Of a DNA stretch of 64,000 nucleotides, positions 12,901 through 22,440 are shown piece by piece. The first letter of the stretch is position 1, and each line of letters begins with the position of its first letter. Both the position numbers and the translations under genes were made by a program. The DNA is from Sipunculus nudus (Eukaryota; Annelida; Sipuncula; Golfingiida; Sipunculidae): the NCBI GenBank assembly GCA_026874595.1, contig CM049316.1, positions 73,377,176 to 73,441,175 of the forward strand, given 5' to 3'. The notes beneath the pieces were generated by a model, which ran no database searches, had not been told where the DNA came from, and worked only from the letters and a program-made list of their open reading frames with translations.

Positions 12901-14843
12901 TGGATATTCATAACACAGGCATGTGACACAATCGAGCGCAGGATTAAGGTCTGATGTGCATATGAATAACCCCTGTTGTCAGTGTTTGGCCTGACATTTG
13001 TCCCAGTCACTGATCAACTGCATGGTGAATAAATGTGAAAATCACGTAACTCTCGATCCCTTGACACTTCTTTCTTCTTTTTTGTTTTAATTTTGGTGGA
13101 GGTAAGACCCCCCCCCCCCCCCCCATTTTTTTAATGCTGACATATCTAAAGCTTAAGGGAAGTATTTACATCTGCAGAGTTCCATTTCGGCTTGAGACAA
13201 CGTGACAGGGCGGTAGCACTCGCTTCGTTTATTTTATATCCTGGTGTCACCCAGGCCCTATGTCTACCGCACCTGCAGATCCTGGGTGTGTAATCATCCC
13301 TATTCCTTGGTCATAACACCGAGTAACCTGCCAAAGACGTACTCGTTTTACGAGGATGTAGGGTAAAGCCTTCCCTCGGTTGGGGATGAATGTGAAAAAT
13401 TCACTGCTCCTCGGCGGAGATTTGAACTCACGACCTCAAGGCTTTGGGTTCTGTGGTCTACCTCAATGGCTCTTATTTCTTATGTCAGCATGCAATAATG
13501 GTTGATCCCCCAATCCATCCAGGTAATATTTACATAATGTTGAAATGAAAAGTGGCGCTGCATTATCATCTTGCATTTACATCTTATATCAACAATTCTG
13601 GAAACAGTTGTATCACGAAAATTATCCAAGGAAGAACGTGCATAACTTGTTGTTTATATCTACAGTACCGCGTCATGGATATTACACCGCAAACTAATTT
13701 CACAGGTTTATCGATACATAAAATATGTTTCACGGACAAATACTTTTTATTGGTTATATTTGACATGTAGACTGTCGATACACACTCTATATTTGCTCTA
13801 TTTACTTTATGTGTATAATTTACACTTCTCAGGCGAAATAGCTTGATTTCTGTGAAATAGTGTGCTGTGTGAATGAATGTGGGCAGGTGGTTTATCCTTG
13901 ACAATCATAGATGGACCGTCTGTGTGGAGAATGTGACACAATGTCAGCAAGGACATTACCCGGCCGATAATCAGGGGGGGAACTAGGCTCCGCCACGCAT
14001 GTCATCCATCAAGATTTCATTAACTGACCTCCGCTTCCTTACTTTTAGTGGTTTCCCCCTTTAAGTACATCTTTTATACTCCCGATCAAACACATATAAT
14101 TCCGTACTTTTGATGGTTTCCCACCTTAGATACATCATTAAGTCCCTACAAAAAAACATTATTTAGAATGTTCAATCTTTTACATCTAGCGTCTACCTAC
14201 TGACATCAGGTGCCAATTGAAATGTCATATCACCGCACACCGTTAGGAGGATGGGTAGGCGTACTCAGGGGCGGACCCAGGATTGAGGAAAATCCAACAA
14301 AGGAGGACTAATGACAAAACCTAAAAAAAAAATGTCCTAGGTTTTAAAAGTTGAGGAGGGGGCTTCAAGGCCTCAAATTTTGGACTGAAACCCTTAAAAC
14401 AGGTTGCAGTGGCGGGTTTCCCCCTAATAGGAATAGCTTCCTTTTCTTAAAACATAAATTTAAATCATCTTTCAGTACCTCCTTTACATCATTCTATCCT
14501 GAATACGTCTAACGATAACATTATATGTAACCAGTAAAAGATCTTCGAAAATCTTAAAACCCCCGCTTCCCATTCCGGTTCGCAAATGTAAACATCATCA
14601 ATGACCAGGTTTTCTAAGTGATCATACCGATGTATGAATTTCTTGCCATGAGCACATCGACACAAAATAAATGTAAAAAATATTTGTACATATCTTATTG
14701 AGATGGTATCCCACTAAAAATCTATATATTTTATTTTAACTTATATATAATAAAATAAAATAAGCCAACATTCCTCATCTCATTCAACACATCCCCCTAC
14801 CCCGATAAAAAGCACGTGTACGGTACCCGGTTTATCAGCTAGC

Positions 14844-14905
<62 letters not shown>

Positions 14906-15219
14906 GTTATAGTTATATTATATTAGATCATCCTAGTAAGTAGAGTTTTCTCATTGACAGGGAAGTTATCTAGTTCCGGTTCAAAGTCATAAGTAACCAT
15001 TTTATTGATCTGCCGCGATATTTGGAATATTAAATTTTTTCAACAAAAGCTTTACCGTCAAGATACCTGACAACAACGAGGCCTTACCTTGTCATAAGTC
15101 TCCGCCCATTTCTCATAGAGTTCTCGTATGTTTTCTACATCTACGCCGCAGGTGCTGTCATGGATTATTTTTAGTACATCTTTCCTGTCCGTAGCAGGGG
15201 TGTACACTGCTCCGTCCAT
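3985..15219 (-). CDS. METTL27: METTL27-like (WBSCR27-like) SAM-dependent methyltransferase, complete
   Basis: Five coding exons on the minus strand: 15219-15088, 12623-12498, 11926-11791, 4456-4364 and 4199-3985. All borders are GT-AG and the phases agree (0, 0, 1, 1), giving 233 residues, close to the roughly 245 of vertebrate METTL27. Exon 2 carries SAM-binding motif I (ILDVAAGTGRVG, residues 73-84). Exon 3 has the LDALDASPAMLEQA segment, where an acidic residue binds the SAM ribose in this fold. Exon 4 holds the DTYDAAVATACFTPSHVNDD segment, and exons 4-5 join at RPGGYFIM, the usual motif after the family's post-I strand. The C-terminus is ...PGKRDYLASL then TAA at 3985. Class I methyltransferase fold; the substrate of METTL27 proteins is not established. 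The 7.3-kb intron 3 contains the Ty3/gypsy element. The 31-bp minisatellite lies about 130 bp upstream of the start codon. The second copy at 1130-1327 is a paralogue. Exon choice is an inference from sequence; transcript data are lacking. Confidence 0.85.
4457..5309. other. Intron 3 of the METTL27-like gene, part before the repeat array
   Basis: AT-rich intron sequence. A minus-strand open frame at 4760-5050 encodes no recognisable protein and is probably chance. No RNA gene or element ends were recognised. Confidence 0.45.
5310..6257. repeat. Degenerate tandem array, units about 140-155 bp (left of the gypsy element)
   Basis: A recurring block (a run like 'aaggagatttt.ccatgacctc', then 'aatttgtgcc...gcctgactgtctgg') appears with starts near 5320, 5462, 5612, 5737 and 5906. 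It ends in 'actgacggatggatgacggaaaaaaa...tgatcttagtatctc'. A related unit follows at about 6110-6257, and the same family continues at 11199-11760 on the other side of the Ty3/gypsy element. The array was therefore present before that insertion. The 'ggacgacggacaaa...tgatca..atagct' tail resembles ends of abundant bivalve repeats, from memory only. Confidence 0.6.
6258..6491 (+). repeat. 5' LTR of the Ty3/gypsy element
   Basis: 234 bp, from TGTGGTGATG to GAGATATCACA, preceded by the target duplicate GAAAT. It matches the 3' LTR with about a dozen substitutions or small indels, concentrated at 6264-6269, around 6340-6352 and near 6435. Confidence 0.93.
6512..7322 (+). pseudogene. gag of the Ty3/gypsy element, broken
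   Basis: Starts at ATG 6512 (MAHFGILREYDATVESWSAY) and hits a TGA within about 40 codons. The capsid-like region continues in another frame (6586-7077, with helical stretches such as LTYRELKDLLEKHF). After a further frame change, two CCHC-type zinc knuckles can be read at about 7150-7260, the nucleic-acid-binding part of nucleocapsid. The second knuckle is cut by an in-frame TAG at 7221-7223, between its second Cys and its His. At least two frameshifts plus this stop make the gene non-functional. Confidence 0.85.
7323..7757 (+). pseudogene. Aspartic protease region of the Ty3/gypsy element
   Basis: An open stretch in the zinc-knuckle frame carries the retropepsin active-site triad DTG (7491-7499, context FEWDTGSCCTIV) and the C-terminal glycine strand PILLGRHWL. 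Retropepsins cleave the element's polyprotein as dimers. The frame closes at 7757, where the reading frame to RT is lost by an indel near 7740-7780. The protease region itself looks intact. Confidence 0.85.
7789..9228 (+). pseudogene. Reverse transcriptase and RNase H of the Ty3/gypsy element
   Basis: A 479-codon open stretch. RT motifs are in order: the N-terminal LDRLEAERVIKKI block, FTKLDLRHAYYQL (first catalytic Asp), and the catalytic box YLDD at codons 186-189 (8344-8355). RNase H follows, from about codon 325, with the ERKALALIYGVKHF helix (Glu), VTDHKPL (Asp) and NADCFSRL (Asp). The first catalytic RNase H aspartate is replaced by glutamate (LQCEASPYALGAV, codon 335, 8791-8793). The frame closes at 9228; one indel near 9220 separates it from integrase. 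No in-frame stop lies within RT, so this is the best preserved part. Confidence 0.93.
9219..10163 (+). pseudogene. Integrase of the Ty3/gypsy element
   Basis: A 314-codon open stretch. The N-terminal zinc-binding region (LHETYPGMCKMK ... CDPCQ) has Tyr where the second His of the HHCC motif is expected. The catalytic DDE triad is complete: Asp140 (HIDYA, 9636), Asp193 (DSDNGPQF, 9795) and Glu229 (AAERTVKSLK, 9903), with 35 residues between the last two. The strand-transfer core thus looks intact while the zinc finger is damaged. The ATG at 9219 is a frame artefact; the protein should continue from RT through an indel near 9220. After 10163 the C-terminal domain continues in another frame. Confidence 0.93.
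10164..10672 (+). pseudogene. Integrase C-terminal region of the Ty3/gypsy element
   Basis: After an indel near 10155 the frame reads on through the SH3-like C-terminal part of integrase (TGQPVSVRNHLGGKERCVPG, then RYVHVDHIIPRKM) and a Pro/Gln/Thr-rich tail that ends at 10672 (RRYPRKNCKPVVKMNL). One stop at about 10434 (AAAGAA|TAG) interrupts it. Roughly 290 bp of non-coding element sequence follow before the 3' LTR. Confidence 0.75.
10961..11193 (+). repeat. 3' LTR of the Ty3/gypsy element
   Basis: 233 bp, TGTGGTAATA to GAGATATCACA, directly after the polypurine tract aggggaggag (10951-10960) and followed by the target duplicate GAAAT (11194-11198). Confidence 0.93.
11199..11760. repeat. 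Degenerate tandem array, right of the gypsy element
   Basis: Three units start with 'aaatacaggtgg.cccat' near 11199, 11339 and 11495 and contain 'actgataaaactagtcatg.tca' and 'ttgctgtaatttg.cagtcta'. A half unit of the same kind precedes the gypsy element at about 6110-6257, so the insertion split a unit. The end at 11690-11730 (cagacggacgacggacaaa...atcaccatagct) matches the end of the left array at 6030-6075. Confidence 0.6.
11927..12497. other. Intron 2 of the METTL27-like gene
   Basis: AT-rich intron between coding exons 2 and 3. No element or RNA gene was recognised. Confidence 0.5.
12624..13189. other. Intron 1 of the METTL27-like gene, 3' part, with a C17 homopolymer
   Basis: A poly-C run lies at 13108-13124. 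A minus-strand open frame reaching up to 13010 merely extends exon 2 backwards into the intron; its upstream part is not coding. Confidence 0.5.
13190..13475 (-). repeat. Candidate tRNA-derived SINE
   Basis: Read on the minus strand, the 13475 end begins with a tRNA-like head containing 'gaggtagacc' (weak A-box likeness) and, about 40 bp on, 'gagttcaaatc' (13418-13428), which fits the pol III B-box pattern GTTCRANYC. A unique-looking body of about 200 bp follows, rich in short GC stretches unlike the surrounding AT-rich intron. No clear A-tail or target duplication was seen, so the assignment is tentative; a diverged tRNA pseudogene or another repeat is possible. Confidence 0.4.
13476..15087. 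other. Intron 1 of the METTL27-like gene, 5' part
   Basis: Contains a weak tandem duplication near 14040-14135 ('acttttagtggtttccccc' / 'acttttgatggtttcccac') and a compound microsatellite, (TA)n then (GA)n, at 14844-14902. Nothing else was recognised. Confidence 0.5.
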
Positions 15220-15288
15220 TTCACCTTAAAATGTTGAATATATTACAACACAAGGCTATACAACGTAATTTACCATAATATTTAATTA

Positions 15289-15291
<3 letters not shown>

Positions 15292-15346
<55 letters not shown>
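15292..15346. repeat. (TA)n microsatellite
   Basis: Pure TA tract of about 55 bp that abuts the 31-bp minisatellite, directly upstream of the METTL27-like start codon. Confidence 0.95.
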
Positions 15347-15351
<5 letters not shown>

Positions 15352-16887
15352 GTCAGCTTACAACTTGTACTCACCCTGCACAGTCAGCCAACAGCTAATA
15401 ACCGCCCTGCACAGTCGCCATACAGACTGTTTCCGCAATGCACCGTCAGCATACAGCTTGTACCCGCCATGCACTGTCACCTTACAGCCTGTACCCGTAA
15501 TGCCCAGTAAGCTCACAGCTTGTACCCGCCATGCACAGCCAGCATACATCTTGTGCCCACCCTAAACAGCCAGTTTACAGCTTGTACCCTCCATGCACAG
15601 TCAGCTTACAGCTTGTACCCACCCTAAACAGTGGCCATACAGCCTGTACCCGTCAAGTACAGTCGCCATACAGACTGTACCCGCAATGCACCGTCAGCTT
15701 ACAGCTTGTACCCGCCATGCACTGTCACCTTATATCTTGTACCCGCCGTGTACAGTCAGTTTACAGCTAGTACCCGCCATGCACCGTCTACTTAAATCTT
15801 GTACCCCCCGTGTGCAGTCAGTTTACAGCTTGTACCCGCCATACCCAGTCGCTATACCGCTTGTACCCGCTATGCAAAGTCAGCTTACAGCTTTCACCCG
15901 CCATGCAAAGTCAGCTTACAGCTTGTATCTGCCGCGCACAGTCGTTATAAAGCTTGTATCCGCCACGACAAGTCGCTATACAGGTTGTGCCCACCCTAAA
16001 CAGCCAGTTTACAGCTTGTACCCTCCATGCACAGTCAGCTTACAGCTTGTACCAACCCTAAACAGTGGCCATACAGCCTGTACCCGTCAAGTACAGTCGC
16101 CATACAGACTGTACCCGCAATGCACCGTCAGTTTACAGCTTGTACCCACCCTGCACAGTCGCCATACAGCCTGTACCCGTCATGAACTGTCAGCTTACAG
16201 TTTGCACCCGCCTTGCACAATCAGCTTACAGCTTTTTCCCGCCCTGCACAGTCAGTTTACAGCTTGTTTCGACCCTGCACAGTCGCCATACAGTCTATAC
16301 CCGTCATGTACACTCAGTTTACAGCTTGTACCCGCCTGCACAATCAGCTTACAGCTTGTACCGTCCCTGCACCATCGCATTACAGCTTTTATTCACACTG
16401 CACTGCCAGTTTACAGCTTGTATTCGTCATGCACAGTCGCTATACAACTTGTATCAACCATGCACAGTCGCTATACAGCTTGTATCTACCATGCACAGTC
16501 GCTATACAGCTTGTATCTGCCATGTACAGTCGCTATATAGTTTGTATCCGCCATGCACAGTCGCTATACAGCTTGTATCATCCATGCACAGTCGCTATAC
16601 AACTTGTATGAACTATGCACAGTCGATATACAGCCTGTGTCCGCCATGCACAGTCGCTATACAGTTTGTATCCGCCATGCACAGTCGCTATACAGCTTGT
16701 ATCAGCCATGCACAGTCGCTATACAGCTTGTATCCGCCATGCACAGTCGCTATACAGCTTGTATCCGCCATGCACAGTGGCTATACAGCTTGTATCCGCC
16801 ATGCACATTCGCTATACAGCTTGTATTCGCCATGCACAGTCGCTATACAGCTTTTATTCGCCATGCACAGTCGCTATACAGCTGGTG
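15347..16887. repeat. 31-bp minisatellite, about 50 units
   Basis: Tandem units of 31 bp, typified by 'catgcacagtcgctatacag' plus 'cttgtatccgc'. Units in 16430-16880 are nearly identical, while those before about 16400 vary (gcttac/gtttac, tgtaccc/tgtatcc, cagtgg and others). A 165-bp stretch at 15551-15715 recurs almost unchanged at 15985-16149, an offset of 434 bp, exactly 14 units. Because 31 is not a multiple of three and the unit has no stop on the plus strand in most frames, long open frames with a 31-residue period appear in all three plus frames. They are a by-product of the repeat and not evidence of a protein. The array lies in the 5' flank, or a 5' UTR intron, of the METTL27-like gene. 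Confidence 0.95.
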
Positions 16888-17645
16888 CATAGTCACCAGT
16901 AGTGAATTTCGCTATGAAAAGACACAAACACACATGGCAATCCGATGTCTACACTTACCCGCAACATCAGCGGATTAAAATGTATAAGAAATGTAGCTCG
17001 AAGAAAAATAAAGCGAAAATGCCTGGCAGGCGACAATTACAGGTCTACATGTTATATGGCTCAGTAATAATGCAGTACGTACTAGTATTACTAAAATGTC
17101 CTTTACATTCATCAAATATGGTCAGTAAATAACACTTACTTATCCGTTGAAAAATGTAGAGGTTTCGTGGCCTTACATGCGAATACAGGACCCAGTGTCC
17201 GTCTGGTCACACTGGCAAGGTCCATTAAATATAATGAATCACGAGTGGACCTGTCAAGAGGGTCCTTAAATGTCACAGACATATCATCTTATCGTCGTAT
17301 CGTCTTATCATCTGAGTTACCCGCTTAGTACTGGTATCACTCAAACCACTGAATAAGTATTGTCTTAATTCAAGTTAACTAACCAACCAAGATATGAAAA
17401 TATTATACCATTACATTAAATATCGTGTATGAAGGGAGTGGATTCAAACACAACAGTATGTTGTCGGAGAAAATGACAAGCGCTTCGACTTGGTAGTTGT
17501 GTAAACTGCCCGTCATTGAAATAATTAATTCTTAATTTGCTTAATGATCATTTAGAAAATAATTGGATCAATTTCAAAAACGTATTTATATTTTATATAC
17601 AGCTGAAATTACTACCGTTTGTCAGTCTACAATAGCCATTTGACA

Positions 17646-17703
<58 letters not shown>

Positions 17704-18420
17704 TAAATTTAATTTACCATCTATTACCTGCTTGAAAAATATGAGCAGAACGAAGTTTATGCTTGTTCATGCATTCAGTGACGGAAAGATAAATTCACGA
17801 TTAACCGTATCAAACGCTTTTTTGTTTGCTACACTTAAATCCATATGCAAATGCATTTTGCAGATCTAGAAAGCCCATTATATATATTGACTATATAATT
17901 AATTTCAACCTCCTGGTTAACAGAATAACGTCATTTAAACCCGAGAGCGCTTTATGCCCGACCGTTAAAACATACATTGATTAACTGTTTTGTGCCTTCT
18001 TGTTTTTGGATGACAGTCTTGCTCATTCTGAGGGAACGAATAATTTGTCAACTTCCAATCTCTATGCAGGATCAAGGGCTTTTATTATCATTATATATTC
18101 ATGGCCCCGTGGTGTACGTGATCGTTTTGAACATCGTTGACCTGATGCAGGCCCAGTTTTAGACCACGTGTCTGACCCTGATGTAATGTCAACCAACGGG
18201 AATAACATTTGACCCTCAGATGGGGCCTCCCACCACGCGATGTATTCGTTAAACCTGTAACTTGAACCTGGAATCACAAACCTTTCTGATCCACACGTTG
18301 AGCCAAAACTCGGAAAGTTTTGAATGTATTTTAATGAAATTTTGCCGAATGATGGCTTATTAGCAGTGGCGTTTCCATCTTCCAGGGTGGGGGATGACTC
18401 GCAGACACATACACACACAA

Positions 18421-18468
<48 letters not shown>

Positions 18469-18668
18469 TTAGCGCCTTTATAACACATTTCAAATAAATA
18501 TACTAAATCACATTTCAAATATATTACAATTAATTATAAGGTTAAGAAAAACAGGTATTACGTTTCAAGTAAAAGTTAATTCTAAACTATGTTTAGATAT
18601 AATATTTCACAATAAACTCATAAATAGGACCAAAGTGTATAATTCTGTTTTATAATATATTTCATCTG

Positions 18669-18718
<50 letters not shown>

Positions 18719-18866
18719 CTCTTAAATGTGGGTGACCCATTGCCAAAAAGAGGGAGGGGGGATATATATAACCCCACCCTCCCTATATGTACGTCCCTGT
18801 CTGTCGTTTTTATTGTTCAGTCGTCGGTTATGGTTGTTAAACCAATGCCCACCATTAATATATATA
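16888..18866. other. Intergenic region with (TA)n tracts
   Basis: No gene recognised. (TA)n tracts lie at 17649-17698, 18423-18462 and 18671-18714. A minus-strand open frame at 18062-18493 runs through one TA tract and has no recognisable domain. Confidence 0.55.
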
Positions 18867-19043
18867 CAGTGAAACCTCGTTGTGTAAAACTCGCTTAAGT
18901 CGAATACCCCGCTTATGTCGAAGTTACAGACTCCAGATTCTGGACAACTCTAGTTAAATTATAACCAAATAAAACCCGCTTGTGTCGAACTTCGGATGTG
19001 TTCAACCTTTTCTGAGGGTCCCTTTGACTTCGACACGAAGTTT

Positions 19044-19046
<3 letters not shown>
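18867..19046. mobile_element. Pogo/Tigger-like MITE, degenerate
   Basis: Starts with 'cagtgaaacctcgttgtgtaa' after a TATA stretch and contains repeated 'cgcttaagtcgaa'/'cgcttatgtcgaa'/'cgcttgtgtcgaa' blocks. It ends 'cgacacgaagtttca', a decayed inverted copy of the start. The CAGTGRAACCTCG end and the 'gtcgaa' blocks resemble pogo-like element ends from general knowledge. A (TA)n tract directly follows and hides any target duplication. Confidence 0.5.
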
Positions 19047-19140
<94 letters not shown>

Positions 19141-19739
19141 TTTTGTTCTTCCGCTTCTTTAAATATACCTATGTGCGTTAGGTGGCGCTGCAGTCAGCAT
19201 CTGGCCAATCTGTATATACTGTACCAAAGAGCTCTACATTTGAATAGAATATTCTCAAAAGAATTAAAGAAAAAATGATAAACAGAAAATGACCTTTGAC
19301 ATTACCTAATTTTTCATTTCTGATATCCTGGTCCCAGGGCGCCATCTACATCTAGTTGTTCATATTATGGTCGCCAGATGGCACAAAACATATACTGCCA
19401 GTCTATTAGTTCCACGCGATAGTCAAAGTGACTTGTCTGCGTACCGTCTTACGAGATTCAGGAATATCCGTTAGGTTACTATAGTAATTTCACCAAAGGC
19501 TGAATAGCGGCCACACCATCCCCTTAAGGCACAAGATACTAAGTGAAGGCCCTGAAAACCAGGGCAGCCTTCTTTACAGTAGGGGTGGCCTTTAAATGGG
19601 TCAGTCCAATTATAGATAAGAGGGGTGGAAATTTGACTTGATGTCTTACACCCTGACATGGACCTCAGTAGCTGTCAGTACATGTGCCAGGCCGTTAAAA
19701 ATATTATTAAGAGTAAAATCCTGATACGGTGTTGGATTC
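19047..19739. other. (TA)n tracts and unrecognised spacer
   Basis: A pair of TA tracts separated by 'aaa' occupies 19047-19136. The rest, to the LINE debris at 19740, shows no recognisable feature. Confidence 0.5.
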
Positions 19740-19850
19740 AACAAGTTCATGTCCCATTTCAGCGCAGCCTGTCAGGCCATTGGTCTCACGATCAGCATGA
19801 ACAAAACGCAAGTGATGGGGCAGAATGTGGACACTCTACCGGCTGCACTG
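19740..19850 (+). mobile_element. LINE fragment, RT segment just after the FADD box
   Basis: Reads MSHFSAACQAIGLTISMNKT then QVMGQNVDTLP on the plus strand, the stretch that follows the FADD active site in LINE reverse transcriptases. It stops at 'cagaatgtggacactctaccgg'. The same coding point resumes at 22443 ('caagatgtggacactccaccgg'), after an inverted LINE segment. Confidence 0.75.
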
Positions 19851-22440
19851 AATTGTGACATGTGCAGGTCTTCAGCAGACCGGGTTGTGACTGCTGCATC
19901 GTCCGCAAAGAGTTCCCGCACACTCTTCACTTGAACTTTGGACTTTGCTCTTAGCCTGGAGAGGTTGAAGAGTTGCTCTACTAACCTGGTCCGGAGGTAG
20001 ATACCTTCGGTAGCGGATCTAAATGCATGCTTCAGCAGGACAGCAAAGAAGATGCCGAACAGGGTCGGTGCAAGGACGCACCCTTGTTTTTAACCCACCT
20101 CGGATGCCAAAGGCTTCTAATGAAGCGCAGTCATGGACTACGGTACCTTTCATGTCGCCATGGAAGGAATTTATAATGCTGAGGAGCTTTGGTTGACATA
20201 TGATCTTAGGGAGGATCTTGAAGACGGACGCCGTCCCTACTCACCAAGTGGAACGCCTTCGTCAGGTCTATGAAGGCCATGAACAGTGGTTGTCTTCGTT
20301 CCCTGCATTTCTCCTGCAGTTGCCCGACGGAAAAAAAAATATGGGGACAGTAGACCTTTTCGCGCCGAAGCCACGCTGGGATTCTGGGTTGACTCTTTCT
20401 GCTAAAATCAGTGCGACCCGGACGAACAGCTATCCAGTGATGTTGTGGAGGGAAATACCATGACAGTTGTCACAATCGCTCCTGTCACCTTTGTTATAAT
20501 GCAGTGTCACTATGCTGGCATCCCTCATGTAGTGTGGTACTTCACCTTCCTTCCAGCAGAGACTTTGGATTGCAGAATCGGTACAGACGGGAATGCCGTC
20601 TGTCCTTGGGGCTTTCCGGGAGCTAGTGACTTCAGTGCTTCCCTGAGCTCTTTGAGGGTTGGTTCGCTGTCAAGCTCTTCCCGGACGGGCATGCACTCCA
20701 CAGCATTCAGGGCGTCTTCAGAGACTTGATACTTGCTGCCACACAGCTTGCTCGAAGTAGTGCTCTACCCAGCGCTCAATTCGGTGTCCTTTGTCCTGGA
20801 TTGTTTCACTGTGACAGACATCAGTGGGGCCGTTTTAATCTGTGCTGGGCCCAGTGCCTGTTTGATTCCATCATAGTTTACCTTGACGTTGCCGATGTCA
20901 GCTTTAATCTGCATCTTGAAGCAAAGCTGTAGCCAGTACTGGTTAGCACAGCGACTGGCATTCTCCTGAGCTTTGATGCGGGCAGCCCGAAGGGTTTGCA
21001 GGTTTTCTTTGCTGGGATTAGCTTTGTAAACTATCTGTGCGTTCCTTTTTGTCCGTGTTGAAGGGTATCATTTCTTCAAAGTGGGCTAGGACCAGTCTCC
21101 TATTTTGCTGGTATACTTGCCAAAGGTGGACATGGCTGCGCTGTAGAGAGTCCTTGAAAGTTCCCATCTTTCGTGGGCACTTGCACCAAGTGGACCTGGG
21201 AGGAATTCTTCGAGTGCTTCTGTAAACCTCAACTTTCCACTGGCTGCGTATGATGTTGGTGTCAATGCAGGGTCTGCCTTTTTTTCTGGAGTGATGCAGC
21301 TTTTCACGCGCAGTATCTCCCTGCTGCACACCAGAGAGTAGTCTGTATTGCAGTCAGCACTGTGGTAGCAGCGTGTGACCCTGATGCTAAGTAAGCTGGA
21401 ACGCCGTGCAAGAATCATATCAAGCTGGTGCCAGTGTTTCGATCGGGAATGTCTCCATGAGACTGTGTTGAGGATTGGTGTTGCAGAATGTGTTGCTGGT
21501 GCACCGATTGTGGAGGCAGCAGAGATCGAGAAGCCGTTTGCCCATTTCCGTTCATCTTGCCAGTGCTGAACTTCCCCAAACACAAGGGCTAACAGTTGGG
21601 TCAGCACTAAAGGGTTGAAGAGTGTCTTTGCTGGGGTGTTTTTGATGACAGCGTTGAGATCTTCATAAAACCTGTCCTTAGCTTCTACCGATGCACTAAT
21701 CAGGTAGACTTGTCCAACTGAGGAATGAAGTTGAAAGGATAGGATTCTCTAAGATTCCACTATAGGTGTATGATGCATCCGAGCAGGCCGTTTTGAACAG
21801 CAAATCCTACTCCGTGCTCTTTGGTTTTATCAAGAGGTTTCCCCTGACAGAAAAAGTGTCTTTCTCTCTCACACCACCTGTTCCTGGGAGTCTGGTCTCT
21901 TGCAGGGCGACGATGTCCATCTCAAATCTGCTCAGCTTCATGCCAATGACTGCAGTCTTGCGAGATTCTTTGATTTCTTGCAAGTTGTCGGGGAAAAAAT
22001 CTGTGTTATGGTCTTGATATTCCAATTGCCCAGCTTTAGGGCAGGTGTATGTGTTTCCTTCTTTTATTGCTTGGTGCACATTCGTTGGTCCCCTTGTCGG
22101 TTTTCGTCCAAACCCCACGCACCCAGTGAAGCTAACGGACTGTGCCGAAGCAGCACCTTACTGTTTGGGGTTTGCCCAGCTTAAGGCAGGCCGTACGTGC
22201 CCAATAAGACGCGATGGTCTCTCCCACTACAAGCAGCCCTTGGCGTCTCACTATACACCAACTGAGTTTGGACCGGAACACTGCAGCTTCCCGTGTTGTG
22301 TCGATGCTTTGAAGCGAAGCTAGAATGTTCTCTCCAGTGCGCAAAAAGTCTTGGTAGGTGAGTATGGACGACAGGCTGTTACCCAGGCAAAAGAAAGCAT
22401 GCAGTGCTCTCCGTCCCTGTATAGAGACGGATACTGCAGC
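19851..22440 (-). mobile_element. Non-LTR retrotransposon, 5' half (endonuclease and RT), decayed, inverted
   Basis: The minus strand carries, from right to left: a 5' region (22464-22132), an APE-type endonuclease start with LQETRLPGTGG (about 21880-21940) and its C-terminal SWRHSRSKHWHQLDMIL block (about 21400-21460). After a linker come RT pieces NPESQRGFGAKRSTV (about 20350-20395) and ELFADDAAVTT with the catalytic FADD box (about 19885-19915). The APE endonuclease nicks target DNA and RT copies the element RNA from the nick. Many stops and frameshifts are present, so it is inactive. Coding ends around SQFSAA, just where the flanking plus-strand fragment begins. The LINE is thus cut and partly inverted. 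Confidence 0.8.

Noticed and set aside
12624-13010. Upstream extension of METTL27-like exon 2 as coding sequence
   Set aside because: The acceptor at 12624 (catttaag|GACTATG) joins exon 1 in frame and gives the family pattern YDKDYALL; the extension has no similarity.
15088-15219. CRISPR-like reading of the neighbouring 31-bp array
   Set aside because: The units are contiguous with no unique spacers, in an intron-bearing eukaryotic locus with no cas genes.
15593-16978. Long open frames of 141-315 codons across the minisatellite, with a 31-residue periodic product
   Set aside because: They occur in all three plus frames at once and follow from the 31-bp unit lacking plus-strand stops. There is no domain, and no codon bias independent of the repeat.
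18062-18493. Minus-strand frame of 143 codons
   Set aside because: Runs through a (TA)n and a (TG/CA) tract that give YIYIYI and VCVCVC; the rest matches no family I recognise.
19325-19400. Inverted 'gccatctaca...gccagatggc' pair
   Set aside because: Too short and imperfect to support an RNA gene or element end.
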